From: Iris pallida
Taxonomy: Eukaryota; Streptophyta; Magnoliopsida; Asparagales; Iridaceae
Direction of reading: 5' to 3'
Assembly: GCA_029216955.1 (NCBI GenBank)
Contig: JANAVB010006998.1
Location: forward strand, 3,336,192-3,400,191
Length of the DNA stretch: 64,000 bases
Below the pieces are notes generated by a model. That model worked only from the letters and a program-made list of their open reading frames with translations. It searched no databases and was not told where the DNA came from. Positions 21,957 through 33,135 of this stretch are shown here, piece by piece; positions within the stretch are counted from its first letter, which is position 1, and each line of letters opens with the position of its first letter. The translations under genes and the position numbers were made by a program.

Positions 21957-22330
21957 AGCCAGGTCGCAACCCTTAAACCAAACAAGGACCGGGGTTGCAA
22001 CCCTTCACCTGAATAGAAACCCATCTCAAATACTGTTGGTAAAGTAAAACATGACGAGCACGACGTAGGGTGAAACAAGATAATAAACGAAGAGAGGACA
22101 TAGAACTGCTCCGGGAGCCAGGTTACAACCCTTAAACCAAACAAGGACCGGAATTGTAACCCTTCGCCTGAACAGAACTTGTCCCCTGATCATTATTGTT
22201 AAGGTAAGCATAAATAATCATGACGATATATGATAAGATATCCATGGGACTATTCAGATAACCAGGTTACAACCCTTAAACCAAACAAGGACCGGGGTTG
22301 CAACCCTTCACATGAATAGAACTTGGTTTC
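21957..22330. repeat. Three direct repeats of about 150 bp in the gypsy LTR
   Basis: Units start at 21957, 22116 and 22258 with an agccaggttacaaccctt-type head, followed by aaaccaaacaaggaccgg and then a ttgcaacccttc copy of the opening phrase. Each unit holds this inner duplication about 35 bp apart. In the right LTR the same units lie at 32796, 32954 and 33100, the last one split by the LARD-like insertion. Confidence 0.88.
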
Positions 22331-23153
22331 TCGTCATTTATCGATAAGTAAGCACAAGAAATCAGATCCTGCTACAATCTTGTACAGTATCAGGACAAGA
22401 CTAAGCTGGGTTAAACTCCATCCAATCAATCACGGCCAAGCAATGAGTACGGCGTGATACTTTAACTAACTAGGATTATCACAGGCCTAGTTACTAGCAT
22501 AATATAATAAGATTATTTCAACAGCCACAAGCCCTGCAGACCATCCAACTTATCCAGATACAATTAGGAGGAAGATTGAATCCATGTGGGTACATCATCC
22601 AAGGAACGCATGTACCCTTAAGTAGCTTAGTGGGTGCAACACATGACTGTGTGCTGAAAATGTGCCCTATTCGACGGTAGACTACAAATCCCATGATAGG
22701 GCACCCAGATAACGGGATTGCCTGTAGCTGGAAAATCTTTCCATGACTACTGAATTTTCTAGTTATTAGCCTTAGTCGATTTCAGTAGGTACCTCTGACT
22801 GTGGTATTCAGGAGATCCCTATCCTAGACATGATGCAAGATAATACTGGTTTATTTGTATAAGCACAATCGTCCACGGTGTCCAGGTCGTTCATACTTGT
22901 CATGTCATGTTAGCCATCACAACAGCATATCAAGGTATATCATGTCAGGTTTACTTGTCAAGAGTGCACCACATCGAGCCACTATCGTGTCATGTTACTT
23001 GTCAAGAGTGTACCACTATGGGTCACTGTCATGTTCATGGTACATGTGCAAGATAACATAGTACAAGCATTCTATCAAGGGACCCAAGTTACACAGAGGG
23101 TCATAATACATTTAATAATTAAAATAGTAAAGGGGCAAGGCTAGGGGAGGAGT

Positions 23154-23750
23154 CATGCGGCTCAGGAAAAAGAGTTCATGTGGCCAGGGGGTAATTGGGA
23201 TCATGCGGCCAAAATTAGCAGGCTTATGCGGTCGGGGTTTTAAGGACATACGCGGCTCGGGCAGACTGGGCTCATGCAGCATAGGAATCAGATCTCATGC
23301 GGCTGGAAGAGGGCGGGCGCATGAGGCTGCAAGGATGCGTGCTCATGCGGCTATGGAAGGGTAAGCTCATGCGGCTAGGAGAAGACGGGCGCATATGCGG
23401 CTGCGGGGAAGCAACACCATACGGCTGAAAATAACTTCATGCGGCCAGGAGGAGAAACAGGGGTATGCAGCTCGGAAGAGCGGGCTTATGCGGCTAGGAG
23501 CATGCAGGCTCATGCGGCTGGAAGGGGATACAAGTCTATGCGGCAAAGAAATTGGGACTTATGCGGCAAGGATCAATAAGGCCATGCGGCTGAGAGTTGC
23601 CAAGGCCTTATGCGGCTGAGAAGGGACGGGTTATATGCGGCTGCGGGTAATTGAGTTCATGCGGCAAATATTGCCATGCGACAACTACTGCCATGCGGCC
23701 AGGGGAAACTTGCCGCAAGAATTCCATGCAGTCAAGTACTGCCATGCGGC
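23154..23750. repeat. CATGCGGC array, about 24-bp period, left LTR
   Basis: About 26 occurrences of catgcggc or a close variant (ttatgcggc, catacggc, catgtggc). Starts include 23154, 23178, 23202, 23224, 23247, 23273, 23296, 23320, 23344, 23368, 23393 and 23418, so most steps are 22-26 bp. The 8-bp core is kept while the roughly 16 bp between cores differ from unit to unit. On the minus strand the core is GCCGCATG, and the array lies about 590-1185 nt into the LTR, probably in U3. Confidence 0.93.
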
Positions 23751-24526
23751 TGGAAGACTGTTCTTCTTCTCCACTGGTCCGAGAAGAAGAGTCATGAAAT
23801 CTATGGCTTCAAAGCTTCATAAATCCTTCATCCAAGGTCTAAATCCAGACTTTCATAGGTCAAAATGGGGCAGAATAAAATTCTCTACAGTATGGAACCA
23901 TCAAAACTAGATAATAACAAGGTTAGATAAATCAAAACCTAAAAAATCCAAAAATACAATAAACTTAGACCTACACAAATTGAACCATGGAAATTAGAAA
24001 TGCTAAGTATTAAAGTGTGTTAGTATCTCGTGAGGAAGAGAATGGAACAATAAAAACTGAGTTCCTCTATGAAGCAAGCTACACTTGCCTAGGCTTTCTC
24101 TCTGGTAGGTGAAGAGAGTAATGGTGAGGAAGAAGAAGTAATGAGGAGAGAGAGTTGGGTGGCTATTAAAGGAAGGGAGTGGGGGTAGGTAGGGTTGGTC
24201 CACATAAAAACTAATCCAAATCGAACCAAGCCAACCAAGCCGAACCAAGCAAGTGAAATGCTAAGATAAACCATGCAATGCGACATGCAATATACGTACA
24301 CGTATACCAAAATACGTAATACGAACCACGGTCGTTACAACTCTACCCACCTTAAAAGAATTTTGTCCTCTAAATTTAATTAAGAGGCTAGAGAGGCAAG
24401 GACAAGCTATACTAATCATAGACAAGCTATAACAAGGCAATCAAGCAATCGTTTATTCAAGCACGAAACTAAGAGCATAAGGCATAAGAAAGACATTATA
24501 CCTTACGAGTCAAACAGGTCGGGATA

Positions 24527-25376
24527 TCACGATCGGATATCATCCTCACGCTTCCAGGTTGACTCACCCAAAGAGTGATGATCCCAAGCAACACAGACTA
24601 AACTAATGGTCTTGTTTTTGAGTATCTTCTCTCTCCGGTCCAATATAGACACGGGCATCTCCTCATATGAAAGGTTGGTACCAACAACCAATTCCGAATG
24701 ATCCAGGATGTGGCTCGAGTTCGAGATATACCATCGTAGTTGGGATATATGGAACACGTTATGTACCTCACGTAATGATGGCGGAAGAGCGAGATGATAG
24801 GATACATCACCTACTCGTTCCAGAATATCGAACGGCCCTATATACCTAGGACTAAGCTTTTCCTGTATGCCAAAACGAATGACGCCACGGTTAGACAAGA
24901 TCCTAAGGAATACATGGTCGTCGATCGAGAATTCAAGGGGACACCGATGAGAATCGGCCCAATGACGCTGGCGATCTTGGACAACTCGAAGATGATCTCT
25001 GACTTTCCTGACCACCTCAACTGTCTGAGCAATCATTTCTGGACCGAGCATCTGCCTCTCTCCAACATCATCCCATGCTAGCGGGGATCGACACTTCCTA
25101 CCATATAGTACCTTGAACGGTGCCATCTAGATATTGGCCAGGAAACTATTATTGTACCAAAACTCCACCAGGTGTAGGTGATCTTCCCATGAACCACCGA
25201 AGTCGAGCTTACAAGATCTCAACATATCTTCCAAGGTTCGTATGGTACGCTCTGACTGATCATCTATCTGCGAATAATAAGCTGAGCTGAACTGGAGGTG
25301 AGTTCTCAAACTCTCTTGTAGGCTGCGCCAAAAGTATGACATAAATCTTGAATCTCTGTCAGAGGTGATACTGACT
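24527..25376 (-). pseudogene. Gypsy integrase, C-terminal half
   Basis: Two adjoining frames make up the end of pol. 25127-25381 begins at PVSITSDRDSRF, the second catalytic aspartate block of integrase, and runs through SERTIRTLEDMLRSC. An in-frame TAG replaces a codon just before MAPFKVLYGRKCRSP, and 24527-25126 continues through the integrase C-terminal region to DILERVGDVSYHLALPP and VFHISQLRWY, the chromodomain-like tail area. A TGA near 24527 precedes a short YPDLFDS-type end. The conserved aaattt...gaggacaaaat segment just before the LTR (24358-24378) matches the usual FEDE-type tail of plant gypsy polyproteins. The N-terminal half lies at 29196-29726, beyond the solo LTR insertion. 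Confidence 0.88.
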
Positions 25377-26329
25377 GGTACTGTCACTACCACTTTTCTA
25401 GCTTGAGGATATTTTGGTCATTTTGGTCATTTTTGAAATTTTGTGAATTATTTGGAATTATTATTTATTATTTGGATTTATTATAATTAATATGATTTTT
25501 AGTGATTTTTAGTAGAATTGATTTTGGCCCTATAGTTGACTTTGACTAGTGTTGACTAGGAGACTAACCTAGTGACTAACCTAGGTTATAGCCACTTGGT
25601 TAGGTTAAGTAACCTTGGTTTGACCTAAATTAGTGAGGTTTAAGTCATTGAAACTTGTTTGGAGAGATTTGGAGTTGATTAGGCTAGAAAGGCTTATGAC
25701 TTCATAAGTCATGACTTGTGACTTAGGCTTTATAGCCCATAGGTCCACACCATGAACCAAACCTAACTCTAATCAGCCCATGGCAGCCACTATTGATCCT
25801 TTCCCCCTATTTAATCCCTTCCTAGAATTTAGAGCTAGCCTTCATTGGGATTTGTACAAGTTTTGGAAGAGGTGAGTCTCCATCTTTGTAAATTCTTAGA
25901 AAATCCATTTCTACTCCATTTTCCTCTAAATAAATTGCATTAGGACCTAATTCTCCTGTTCTTTCTGTTTGTGTAAGAATATTTTAGAGTAGGCACAATT
26001 TGAGGGAGTTTGGTGGCTTGAGGAACTCTTTCCATTTGGGTATTTTAACCCTTGGTTAATTAATAGGTATAATCCATTCTAACCCATGTAAATTCTGTTT
26101 AAATTCATTTCTAGGATGCCCTAACCCTAACCTAACTGTAGGAATAGGAATCCCTAATTTTTGTGTCCATTTCGTGTCCTTTTTGGACACGTATCAGTGA
26201 CACATACCATGTGTTTGTTGAAATGCCTCAATGGGCATTTTGTGTGAATTTTTGGATTATGTTTGAATAGGACATTAGTTTTAGGTCTCGCTTACATGTT
26301 TCTATAGTTTTTGTGGTGTCTTGGTATCG

Positions 26330-26720
26330 TGTCGAGTCCACACGGACACGCGAATACGTGGTCGCGCGCGCGTGTGCACAGACACTATGCGTGCCCTGCT
26401 GTTCGGGCACGATTGCGACACGGACACGCCTCCTTGACATACCAAACTTGGCGAGTAGCAAGGGGCTGACACTGACACGGGGCTCCCCAATTTTTAGAGC
26501 CCCACGTGTCGTGTCGGACACGTACGAGCGTGTGCACCGATTTGTGCACTGCACAGTCGGCTGTTGAAACGTGCACTGACACGCGTGTCTCGTGTCGCGT
26601 ATACGCGACGTAGACACGTGGCAGGGTGCCCTAGCCCTAGCCCTAGTCTAGTGGACACAACCACGTGGGTTGTGTCGTGTCGTGTCGTACACACGGACAC
26701 CGTGAACACCTGCACGCTGC
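26330..26720. repeat. GC-rich ACGTG/CGTGTCG-dense block in the solo LTR
   Basis: About 390 bp, strikingly rich in CACG, CGTG and GTGTCG words within an otherwise AT-rich LTR. CACGTG-type cores occur at 26502-26509 (ccacgtgt), 26614-26621 (acacgtgg) and 26661-26667 (ccacgtg). The LARD LTRs carry a related but much less CG-rich block (36355-36450) built on ggacaca words. Overlapping frames of 60-130 codons here come from the simple word composition and are not supported as genes. Confidence 0.7.
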
Positions 26721-27432
26721 TTGCTGTGGTGTGTGTCCAGTGTTTTACTGTTATTGGGTTTTCTGTGATTGGACACGTTTGTGTCCACTTTTGTGGACAC
26801 AAACACATCACATAGCACGAGCACATTATGTTTTAACTTTACCAACCTCAGTATTTGGGTTTTAATTCATTTTTATAGTTCAATTCCCTAATTCCCTATT
26901 TTTTCCTGATACACATTCTGTCCATATTAAACTATTCTGTCCAGTTTTCATAATTCATTTTTGTCTTCATTTTTAACCTATTATACACTACTAATTGCAT
27001 GTTATTAAACCTCTATTGTGTTCACCTAGTTGTTATCTAATAGTATGTGGAATTTGGGGTTGAATGGGTTGTTGTGTGATTCAAAAACTGAGATTTTCTT
27101 TAAAGGACTGTTTTAATAGGTTTTATGTGATTATATGAGTTTGTTGAACTGTTGTTAATACTCAAATTCTGAGAATGAAGTGGGGGACTGTTAACTGAGA
27201 TTTAGGGGAATGTGTTGGACTGTTTTAATTGATTTTTGGGTTCAATTTTTCACTGAGATTGGTATTGGTTTGAGCTGTTTAATCAATATTTGAAAACTGA
27301 ATTTAGAGAGGGAACTTTTCACTGAAATCTGGGAATGCAAGTTGGGTTTTAAAACTGAATTCTGTAAACTGATTTTTGGGTTCTTTTATGTGAATATGAA
27401 CTGATTTTAGGTTGTGTTTTAACTTAGATTGA

Positions 27433-27445
27433 GGGGGGGGGGGGG
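27433..27445. repeat. G13 homopolymer
   Basis: An unbroken run of 13 G on the plus strand inside the solo LTR. It is a likely slippage or assembly-error site. Confidence 0.95.
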
Positions 27446-29195
27446 TATTCCTATGTGTAAAAATCTGAGTTTGTACACTGTTTTCCTCACTGTCCTCTAT
27501 TCTCTCACACACCTAAATATCACACCCTCTATCTAACACACACACACTCACATGTCTATACACACACACACATACACTTGGACATGGCATGTCTCCCCTC
27601 TCTATACTTATGTATATATATGTATTAACCTATAATGTTGTATGGCATATACCTTAGCCTATAGGGTATATTCTAGTTATATTATTTAAATGGACCTATA
27701 TGTCATGATTTTCTATATTTATGTTAATATTGTAATTAGTGTATTATTTAAATATAGGTATAGTCCTTGTGATATGATTTATAGGTTGGTTTAGACTATG
27801 GTATTGCCTATGGCCCATGGCCTAGTCTTTTGGCTATGGCATGGTATGCCTTGTATGGAGTCTAGAATAGACTGTTTAGCCTTGTTAGGACCTAGAATGA
27901 CTTGTTAGACCTAGAATAGACTAGTTTGACTAGTTTGACTTAGGTTTGACTTGGTTGACCTAGTTTGACTTCTAGGGTTGACCAGAGTTGACCAAGAGTT
28001 AACTTTGGTCTAGATTGACCTAGATTTATGTAGAATGCATTGATTTGCATCTTATTATCATTGTAGACTCATACTGACTTGCACTGTTCTATAGGAGACA
28101 GACACCACTCCTCGGACAGTATATATTCTCCAGATTCACCGGATACTGGCGAGTACATTCTCTGATCATTTCATATCCTGTATTAGGAGTATATTTCCTG
28201 CTTTAGATTACTTTACATGATGCTGATACGTTGGAAACACGGATTAGTACTATATGGATCTTTTTGGGCGATGTTATCCCCTTAGCGGATACATCGGGTA
28301 TTTCGTGTTCGTGTAGTTTATCGTGAACATCGTGTACTCCTTGTATTTGTGACATTCGTGCACGAAACGTGTAAAATTGTGTATAATCATGTATTCATAT
28401 GACCTTCGTGTACAATAACATAACTTAGCCAGATCCTTGTGTATTGATTAGGGCGGGGGAGTAGAAGTGGTTATGTATTCAATCTAGTAGATTACTCGTG
28501 TACAACCTCTGTAGATTACTCGTGTATAACATCGTGCCGTTTACTTAACCATCTTGTGCTCTGAATCACTAGACACTGTTAGTTCTCTATATACTGTAAC
28601 TATTTATTTACAGTCTTCCTATTTATCATATTATTCTTCAGTTTCTTGTATCTTACTCTCTAGCATGATTATATATCCTGACCTGCTATGATTTGTTGAG
28701 ATGTACTGTGCTCGCTCCTGTCCTGACTGGACCTGTTGAAATATTACAGAGGACGAGGCTGAGGCATTCTGCCCTACCTACTACGGTGCTACACTAGACG
28801 AGTGCCTGGACTTGGACCAGCAGCAGGATCCACTAGCAGTAGATGACACTCCCTTAGACTAGGATTGTCTTTACTTTACATGGATTACTGTATTTAGATT
28901 TTAGAGATTTGGACATATATTTATTTATAGACACTTAGAATTCTGATTTGTATCTCTATGATGTTTCTTTCCTGGATATTATCATCTATTATCATTCTAT
29001 CTTATTCCTGTTCTACCTTAGCTGTGATTGAGTTATTTTCTGTTATGTCACCCCCATTCGGGGAGTATAACTGTTTTTACCTTTAACTGTTAGATGTTGT
29101 GACCTAGGACAACGTTCTACCGCCGACACTGCGGCGTAGGCTGGACGTACCCACGCCTCGTGCCCTTACTCTAGGGTGCGGGTCGTGAAAGGTAC

Positions 29196-29726
29196 ACCGT
29201 GAAATCTGACGATCTGCCTGAGGTACATCTCTGCTAGCTGAGACGCCGACTGATCCACTCTGAACGGGAGAAAGTGGGCCACCTTCGTGAGCCTGTCTAT
29301 AATAGCCCAAATAGCATCTCTACCTGCCGGGGACCTGGGTAATCCAGTCACAAAATCCATGGTTATATGCTCCCACTTCCATTCCAGAATCGACAAGGGC
29401 TGAAGAAGCCCAGCCGGCCTTTGATGTTCAGCTTTAACTTGTTGGCAAACCAAACATCGAGAGACAAACCGGGCTATCTTCCTCTTCATGCCATTCTACC
29501 AAAAGTGCTGATGAATATCACGATACATCATCATGCCACCGGGATGAACAAAATACTGAGAACTGTGAGCCTCGACCATGATCTCCTGTCTGATATCTCC
29601 ACCGGATACACAAAGACGCTTACCATGTCGAAGTGTACCATATTTATGAATGCATAATTTTGGTCTTCGTCCTGCCTCATACTCTGCTCTGAGCCACTGA
29701 AGCTTGAAATCTGCTAACTGAGCCAT
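29196..29726 (-). pseudogene. Gypsy integrase, N-terminal half (H2C2 finger and core)
   Basis: Frame 29496-29726 ends in EAHSSQYFVHPGGMMMYRD, the histidine pair of the integrase H2C2 zinc finger. A TAG near 29493 separates it from 29166-29489, which opens MKRKIARFVSRCLVCQQVK (the cysteine pair) and continues into the core with LEWKWEHITMDFVTGLPRS, the first catalytic aspartate, up to IVRFHGVP. At that point the solo LTR interrupts the coding sequence. The remaining core is at 25127-25376. Apart from the stop and the insertion the protein is well conserved. Confidence 0.88.
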
Positions 29727-29756
29727 CCGGATCCTCTCAACTATACTGGACTGAAC

Positions 29757-30945
29757 TTACATGCTGGCCATCAACGCCACATTGGTAGGAAGGACAACTT
29801 TAATACCCATCTTCTGAAGATCTGCTAACAACTCTGGCTGTGCCGTTAGGAAATAAACTCCGGCTCTCCTACTCAATGTATCTGTAACAACGTTGGCCTT
29901 CCCAAGATGATACTGCAGGTTGACATCATAATCCACAAGTAACTCTAGCCATCTCCTCTGACGCATGTTAAGATCCTTCTGGGTGAAAACATACTTCAGG
30001 CTCTTGTGGTCGGTGAAAATCTCCACCCTATCTCCATACAAGTAGTGTCTCCAAAGCTTGAGTGCAAACACTACTGCTTCCAACTCCAAGTCATAGGTTA
30101 GAAAATTCTTCTCATGATCACGAAGTTGGCGTGACGCATAAACTATTACCTTCCCATGCTGCATCAGAACACATCCTAAACCTCTGCCTGAAGCATTACA
30201 ATACACTGAGAATCCTCCGGTCCCATCTGGAAGCGTGAGAATGGGTGCCGTCATCAAATCTTGCTTCAACTTCTCAAAAGAATCCTGACACTCTGCTGTC
30301 CAAGCAAACTGCACATCCTTGCGGGTCAACTGGGTCAATGGCGCTGAAATTCGAGCAAAGTTTAAAACAAATCGCCGGTAGTAGCCGGCCAAGCCAAGAA
30401 AACTGCGAACCTCTGCAACTGTGCTGGGCACTGGCCATGTCTCAATAGCCACAATCTTCTGGAGATCCACTTCTACTCCACCTCTAGTGATGATATAACC
30501 CAAGTACGAAATGAGATCTAGCCAGAACTCGTATTTACTGAACTTAGCATACAACTGGTGCTCTCTGAGAATCTGGAGGATAACTCTGAGATGCTGCTCA
30601 TGCTCTACTTCATTCTTGCTGTAGACCAGGATGTCGTCTATGAACACAATCACGAACTGATCCAAATATGGCATGAAGATATGATTCATGAGTTCCATTA
30701 ATACAGCCGACGCATTGGTTGCTCCAAATGGCATAACAAGGAACTCTCAATGCCCATATCTAGATCTGAAAGCTATATTCGGGATGTCCTACTCTCTGAC
30801 TCTGATCTGATGGTATCTTGACCGTAAGTCGATCTTCGAGAATACTGCTGCCCCCTTGAGTTGATCAAATAAGTCATCTATCCTCGGAAGAGGGTATCTG
30901 TTCTTGATTGTCACTGAGTTCAAGGTACGATAATCCCACTGCGGA
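29757..30945 (-). pseudogene. Gypsy reverse transcriptase and RNase H
   Basis: The main frame, 29757-30734 (325 residues), starts [10 protein letters not shown] and holds the RT catalytic FIDD at residues 31-34, then the connection region [12 protein letters not shown] and RNase H. The first RNase H aspartate block reads [14 protein letters not shown], with Asn180 where the family has Asp, so RNase H is probably dead. [10 protein letters not shown] and the RRWLELL tail follow. Upstream of residue 1, the same protein continues to about 30945 ([22 protein letters not shown]) but is broken by a TGA near 30750. 5' of 30945, everything normally lying between gag and this part of RT is missing. Confidence 0.9.
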
Positions 30946-31860
30946 AGAGTGCTTCTGCTTTTGCTGCTGAGGGTACGTCGGGGTTAAATGTTGAACCGAC
31001 GTCACTGGGGTCGCCCACCTCGGAGCTCCAATGGTCAAAGCCCTAGCTGCCGAGGCTGGTGCTGAAGACTGATTTATCTGGCCGTGAGACCTCTTCCGAT
31101 CCCCGGTCCTATCCACGATCCTCTGGGAGGTATACTCGCGCTTCCTGGCTGCTCTCAACACTGCATCAAAAGTCTGATGCTCAAACTGCTCTACTGCCAA
31201 TAAAATCTCTAGATGGAGCCCCTGCTGGAACCGCTGGGCTCTATCAAACTCGGTCGCTACCAAGGTGGGAGCAAATCGACTAAGCCTGGAGAACTCAGCC
31301 GCATATCCATCGACCGTCCTGCCCATCTGCTTCAGATTGGTGAACCTCGTCTGTAGGTCGTACCAAGCTACAGCATCAAAATACTTGGTCTGGAATCTCT
31401 CACGAAATACCTCCCAGGCAATGGGTGCCACTAATTCAACGGCCTGCGTCGCCCACTAGCTGCGGGCAAGATCCAATAACTGCAGGCGCACCACAGCCAC
31501 CTTCTCGTTGTCTAGGGTCCTGGATGCTTCTAGAATTACTTATGTATCCTGAAGCCAAGCGTCTGCAGCAATAACATCTTCACTGCCGTCGAAGAAGGAA
31601 GGATTCAAGCACTTGAAGCTGTTGGCCGTACTGTTACCTTGATGACCTCCTCTGGTCAGAGCATCTGCTACTGCCTGGTGCAAGGCATCTCCTCGACGAT
31701 CCTGAGAAGCTAACAACGTCCAGATGAGAACCACCAATGTGCCATCATCAGGCTCTACAGGCTGGATGGGCTGAACTGGTGGCTCTTGACCCTCAGTAGG
31801 CATGACTCTGGAGGCTACTCCTGAATGCTGGACTTGACCTCCGGGTTGTTGCTGGTCCAC
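30874..31860 (-). pseudogene. Gypsy gag, truncated and fused to RT by deletion
   Basis: 31540-31860 gives a Gln/Pro-rich N-terminus and the LNPSFFDGSEDVIAADAWL segment typical of plant gypsy gag. Stops separate it from 30874-31431, which carries the retrotransposon gag core (WEVFRERFQTKYFDAV, LQMGRTVDGYAAEFSRLSRFAP-like, FQQGLHLEI). The frame then runs through SSAPASAARA and [10 protein letters not shown] and ends inside sequence that encodes RT in another frame. No CCHC zinc knuckle and no protease (DSG/DTG) motif are present. The simplest explanation is an internal deletion joining late gag to mid-RT at about 30945. Confidence 0.88.
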
Positions 31861-32073
31861 GGGAGGTGCTTCGCCTTGCTGATCGGTAGGACCAGGAACA
31901 ATGCCGCTGAAGAAGACGACATAGGGAAAAATAAGGAAGAACCAGGACAGATCAGCGACACAAGCATATGATCAGGTCAAGAATTCAAGGATTTAGAGGA
32001 TACGAGCAGAGATCAAGGGCGAGTACTGACTGAGACATCTATTCGGTAAACCCTCATATATCTTAATTTACAA

Positions 32074-32091
32074 GACCTGCATGGGCCACCA
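32074..32091 (-). promoter_or_regulatory. Gypsy primer-binding site, tRNA-Ile
   Basis: The plus strand reads GACCTGCATGGGCCACCA, which ends in CCA and matches the 3' T-arm and acceptor sequence of plant tRNA-Ile(AAU) (acceptor ATGGGCC pairing with the GGCCCAT 5' end). The primer site is its complement on the minus strand. A 9-bp gap separates it from the LTR at 32101. The same 18 bp with the same 9-bp gap recurs at 39372-39389. Confidence 0.85.
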
Positions 32092-32100
32092 CTTAAACCA

Positions 32101-33135
32101 TGTAACGCCCCAGAACCAGAATACTGAAGAGCGGGGACGTACATAACTAGCTGCGTATATTGAAGTGCAACCCACCTCGCTATATGATCGTGGCTATCTA
32201 GATACATGAGGGTTTAACTCCAAGCCATCAGTCTCCTATGGTCATGAACTAGCCTATTGTCCCAATCTCAAGCAAGTTATAATAGTTACAAGATATCAGA
32301 GCACCAAATATACAATAGTAAGACGTCCCATACATTATATATTCGGATGATCATGAAGCTAGTCATACAAAATGTCAAGACTAGCAAGAGTTTTAGTCAT
32401 ACATGATCAACCCTAGGATTTGTCAAACATGTTATGGCCCATAGGCAGACAGTAAATAAAGGTGCAATACGAGCTAAACACTTGCTCGTCGGCTAAATGC
32501 CTCTAAATAATATTTTTACAATAAAGTAGGAGAACAAAAGGAACCCACTCGTTGCCAGGGTTACGCCTGGTGGTCACCATCTGGCTGGAAGGTAGGTAGA
32601 TCCCCTTGAGCTGCTCCGATATCTGGCCATACAAATCTTGCTGGGTCAGACCCCAGAAAGAGCAAGTGCCACAAAGGAGGCTTCATTTAGAAACTAAAAC
32701 CAGCATATAGTAAGTGAATATTAAAGATAATTATAAAAGAAACTGATAATAACAGGGCAACAATAGAGAATTGAGTACGAGCAAACTATTCAAGTAGCCA
32801 GGTCGCAACCCTTAAACCAAACAAGGACCGGGGTTGCAACCCTTCACCTGAATAGAAACCCATCTCAAATACTGTTGGTAAGGTAAAACATGACGAGCAT
32901 AACGTAGGGTGAAACAAGACAATAAACGAAAAGAGGACACAGAACTGCTCCGGGAGCCAGGTTACAACCCTTAAACCAAACAAGGACCGGGGTAGTAACC
33001 CTTCGCCTGAACGAAACTTGTCCCATGATCATTATTGTTAAGGTAAGCATAAATAATCATGACGATATATGATAAGATAACCATGGGACTATTCAGATAA
33101 CCAGGTTATAAACCTTAAACAAAACAAGGATCGGG
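32101..33135 (-). repeat. Gypsy 5' LTR (right), segment 1
   Basis: It begins TGTAACGCCCC and is collinear with the left LTR from 21270 to about 22297. It stops at aaggatcggg, where the LARD-like element enters within the third 150-bp repeat. tcggg (33131-33135) is the left copy of the target duplication, with one change from ccggg. Confidence 0.93.

Larger units (their letters stand above)
21270..24339 (-). repeat. Gypsy 3' LTR (left), 3.07 kb, uninterrupted
   Basis: It begins TGTAATGCCCC and ends GTCGTTACA. This copy lacks the three insertions and so serves as the empty-site reference for the right LTR. It contains three direct repeats of about 150 bp (21957-22330) and the CATGCGGC array (23154-23750). 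Short frames across it are not conserved in any coding sense. Confidence 0.94.
25377..29195 (+). mobile_element. 3.8-kb solo LTR inserted in gypsy integrase
   Basis: The insert spans 25382-29190 and is flanked by GGTAC on both sides (25377-25381, 29191-29195). It starts TGTCAC and ends gggtcgtgaaa, where the expected final CA has probably mutated. Reverse-complemented, its start (CACGACCCGCACC..., then AGCCTACGCCGCAGTGTCGGCGGTAGAACG) matches the LTR starts at 33136, 39399 and 59951, so it is a relative of the LARD-like LTR in the opposite orientation. It has no internal region, primer site or second LTR, so it is a solo LTR left by recombination. It lacks the 18-bp array of the LARD LTRs. Confidence 0.9.

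Noticed and set aside
23154..23750. CRISPR-like pattern (short constant core, variable spacers)
   Set aside because: The core is only 8 bp and degenerate, the spacers are about 16 bp, it is duplicated in two LTRs, and the context is a plant retrotransposon without cas genes.
26119..26136. ccctaaccctaacctaac, telomere-like
   Set aside because: Fewer than three imperfect units and not the usual plant CCCTAAA heptamer; it lies inside a solo LTR.
26228..26826. Overlapping frames of 60-130 codons on both strands
   Set aside because: The CG-rich word composition lacks stops in several frames at once, and no domain was recognised. Part of a solo LTR.
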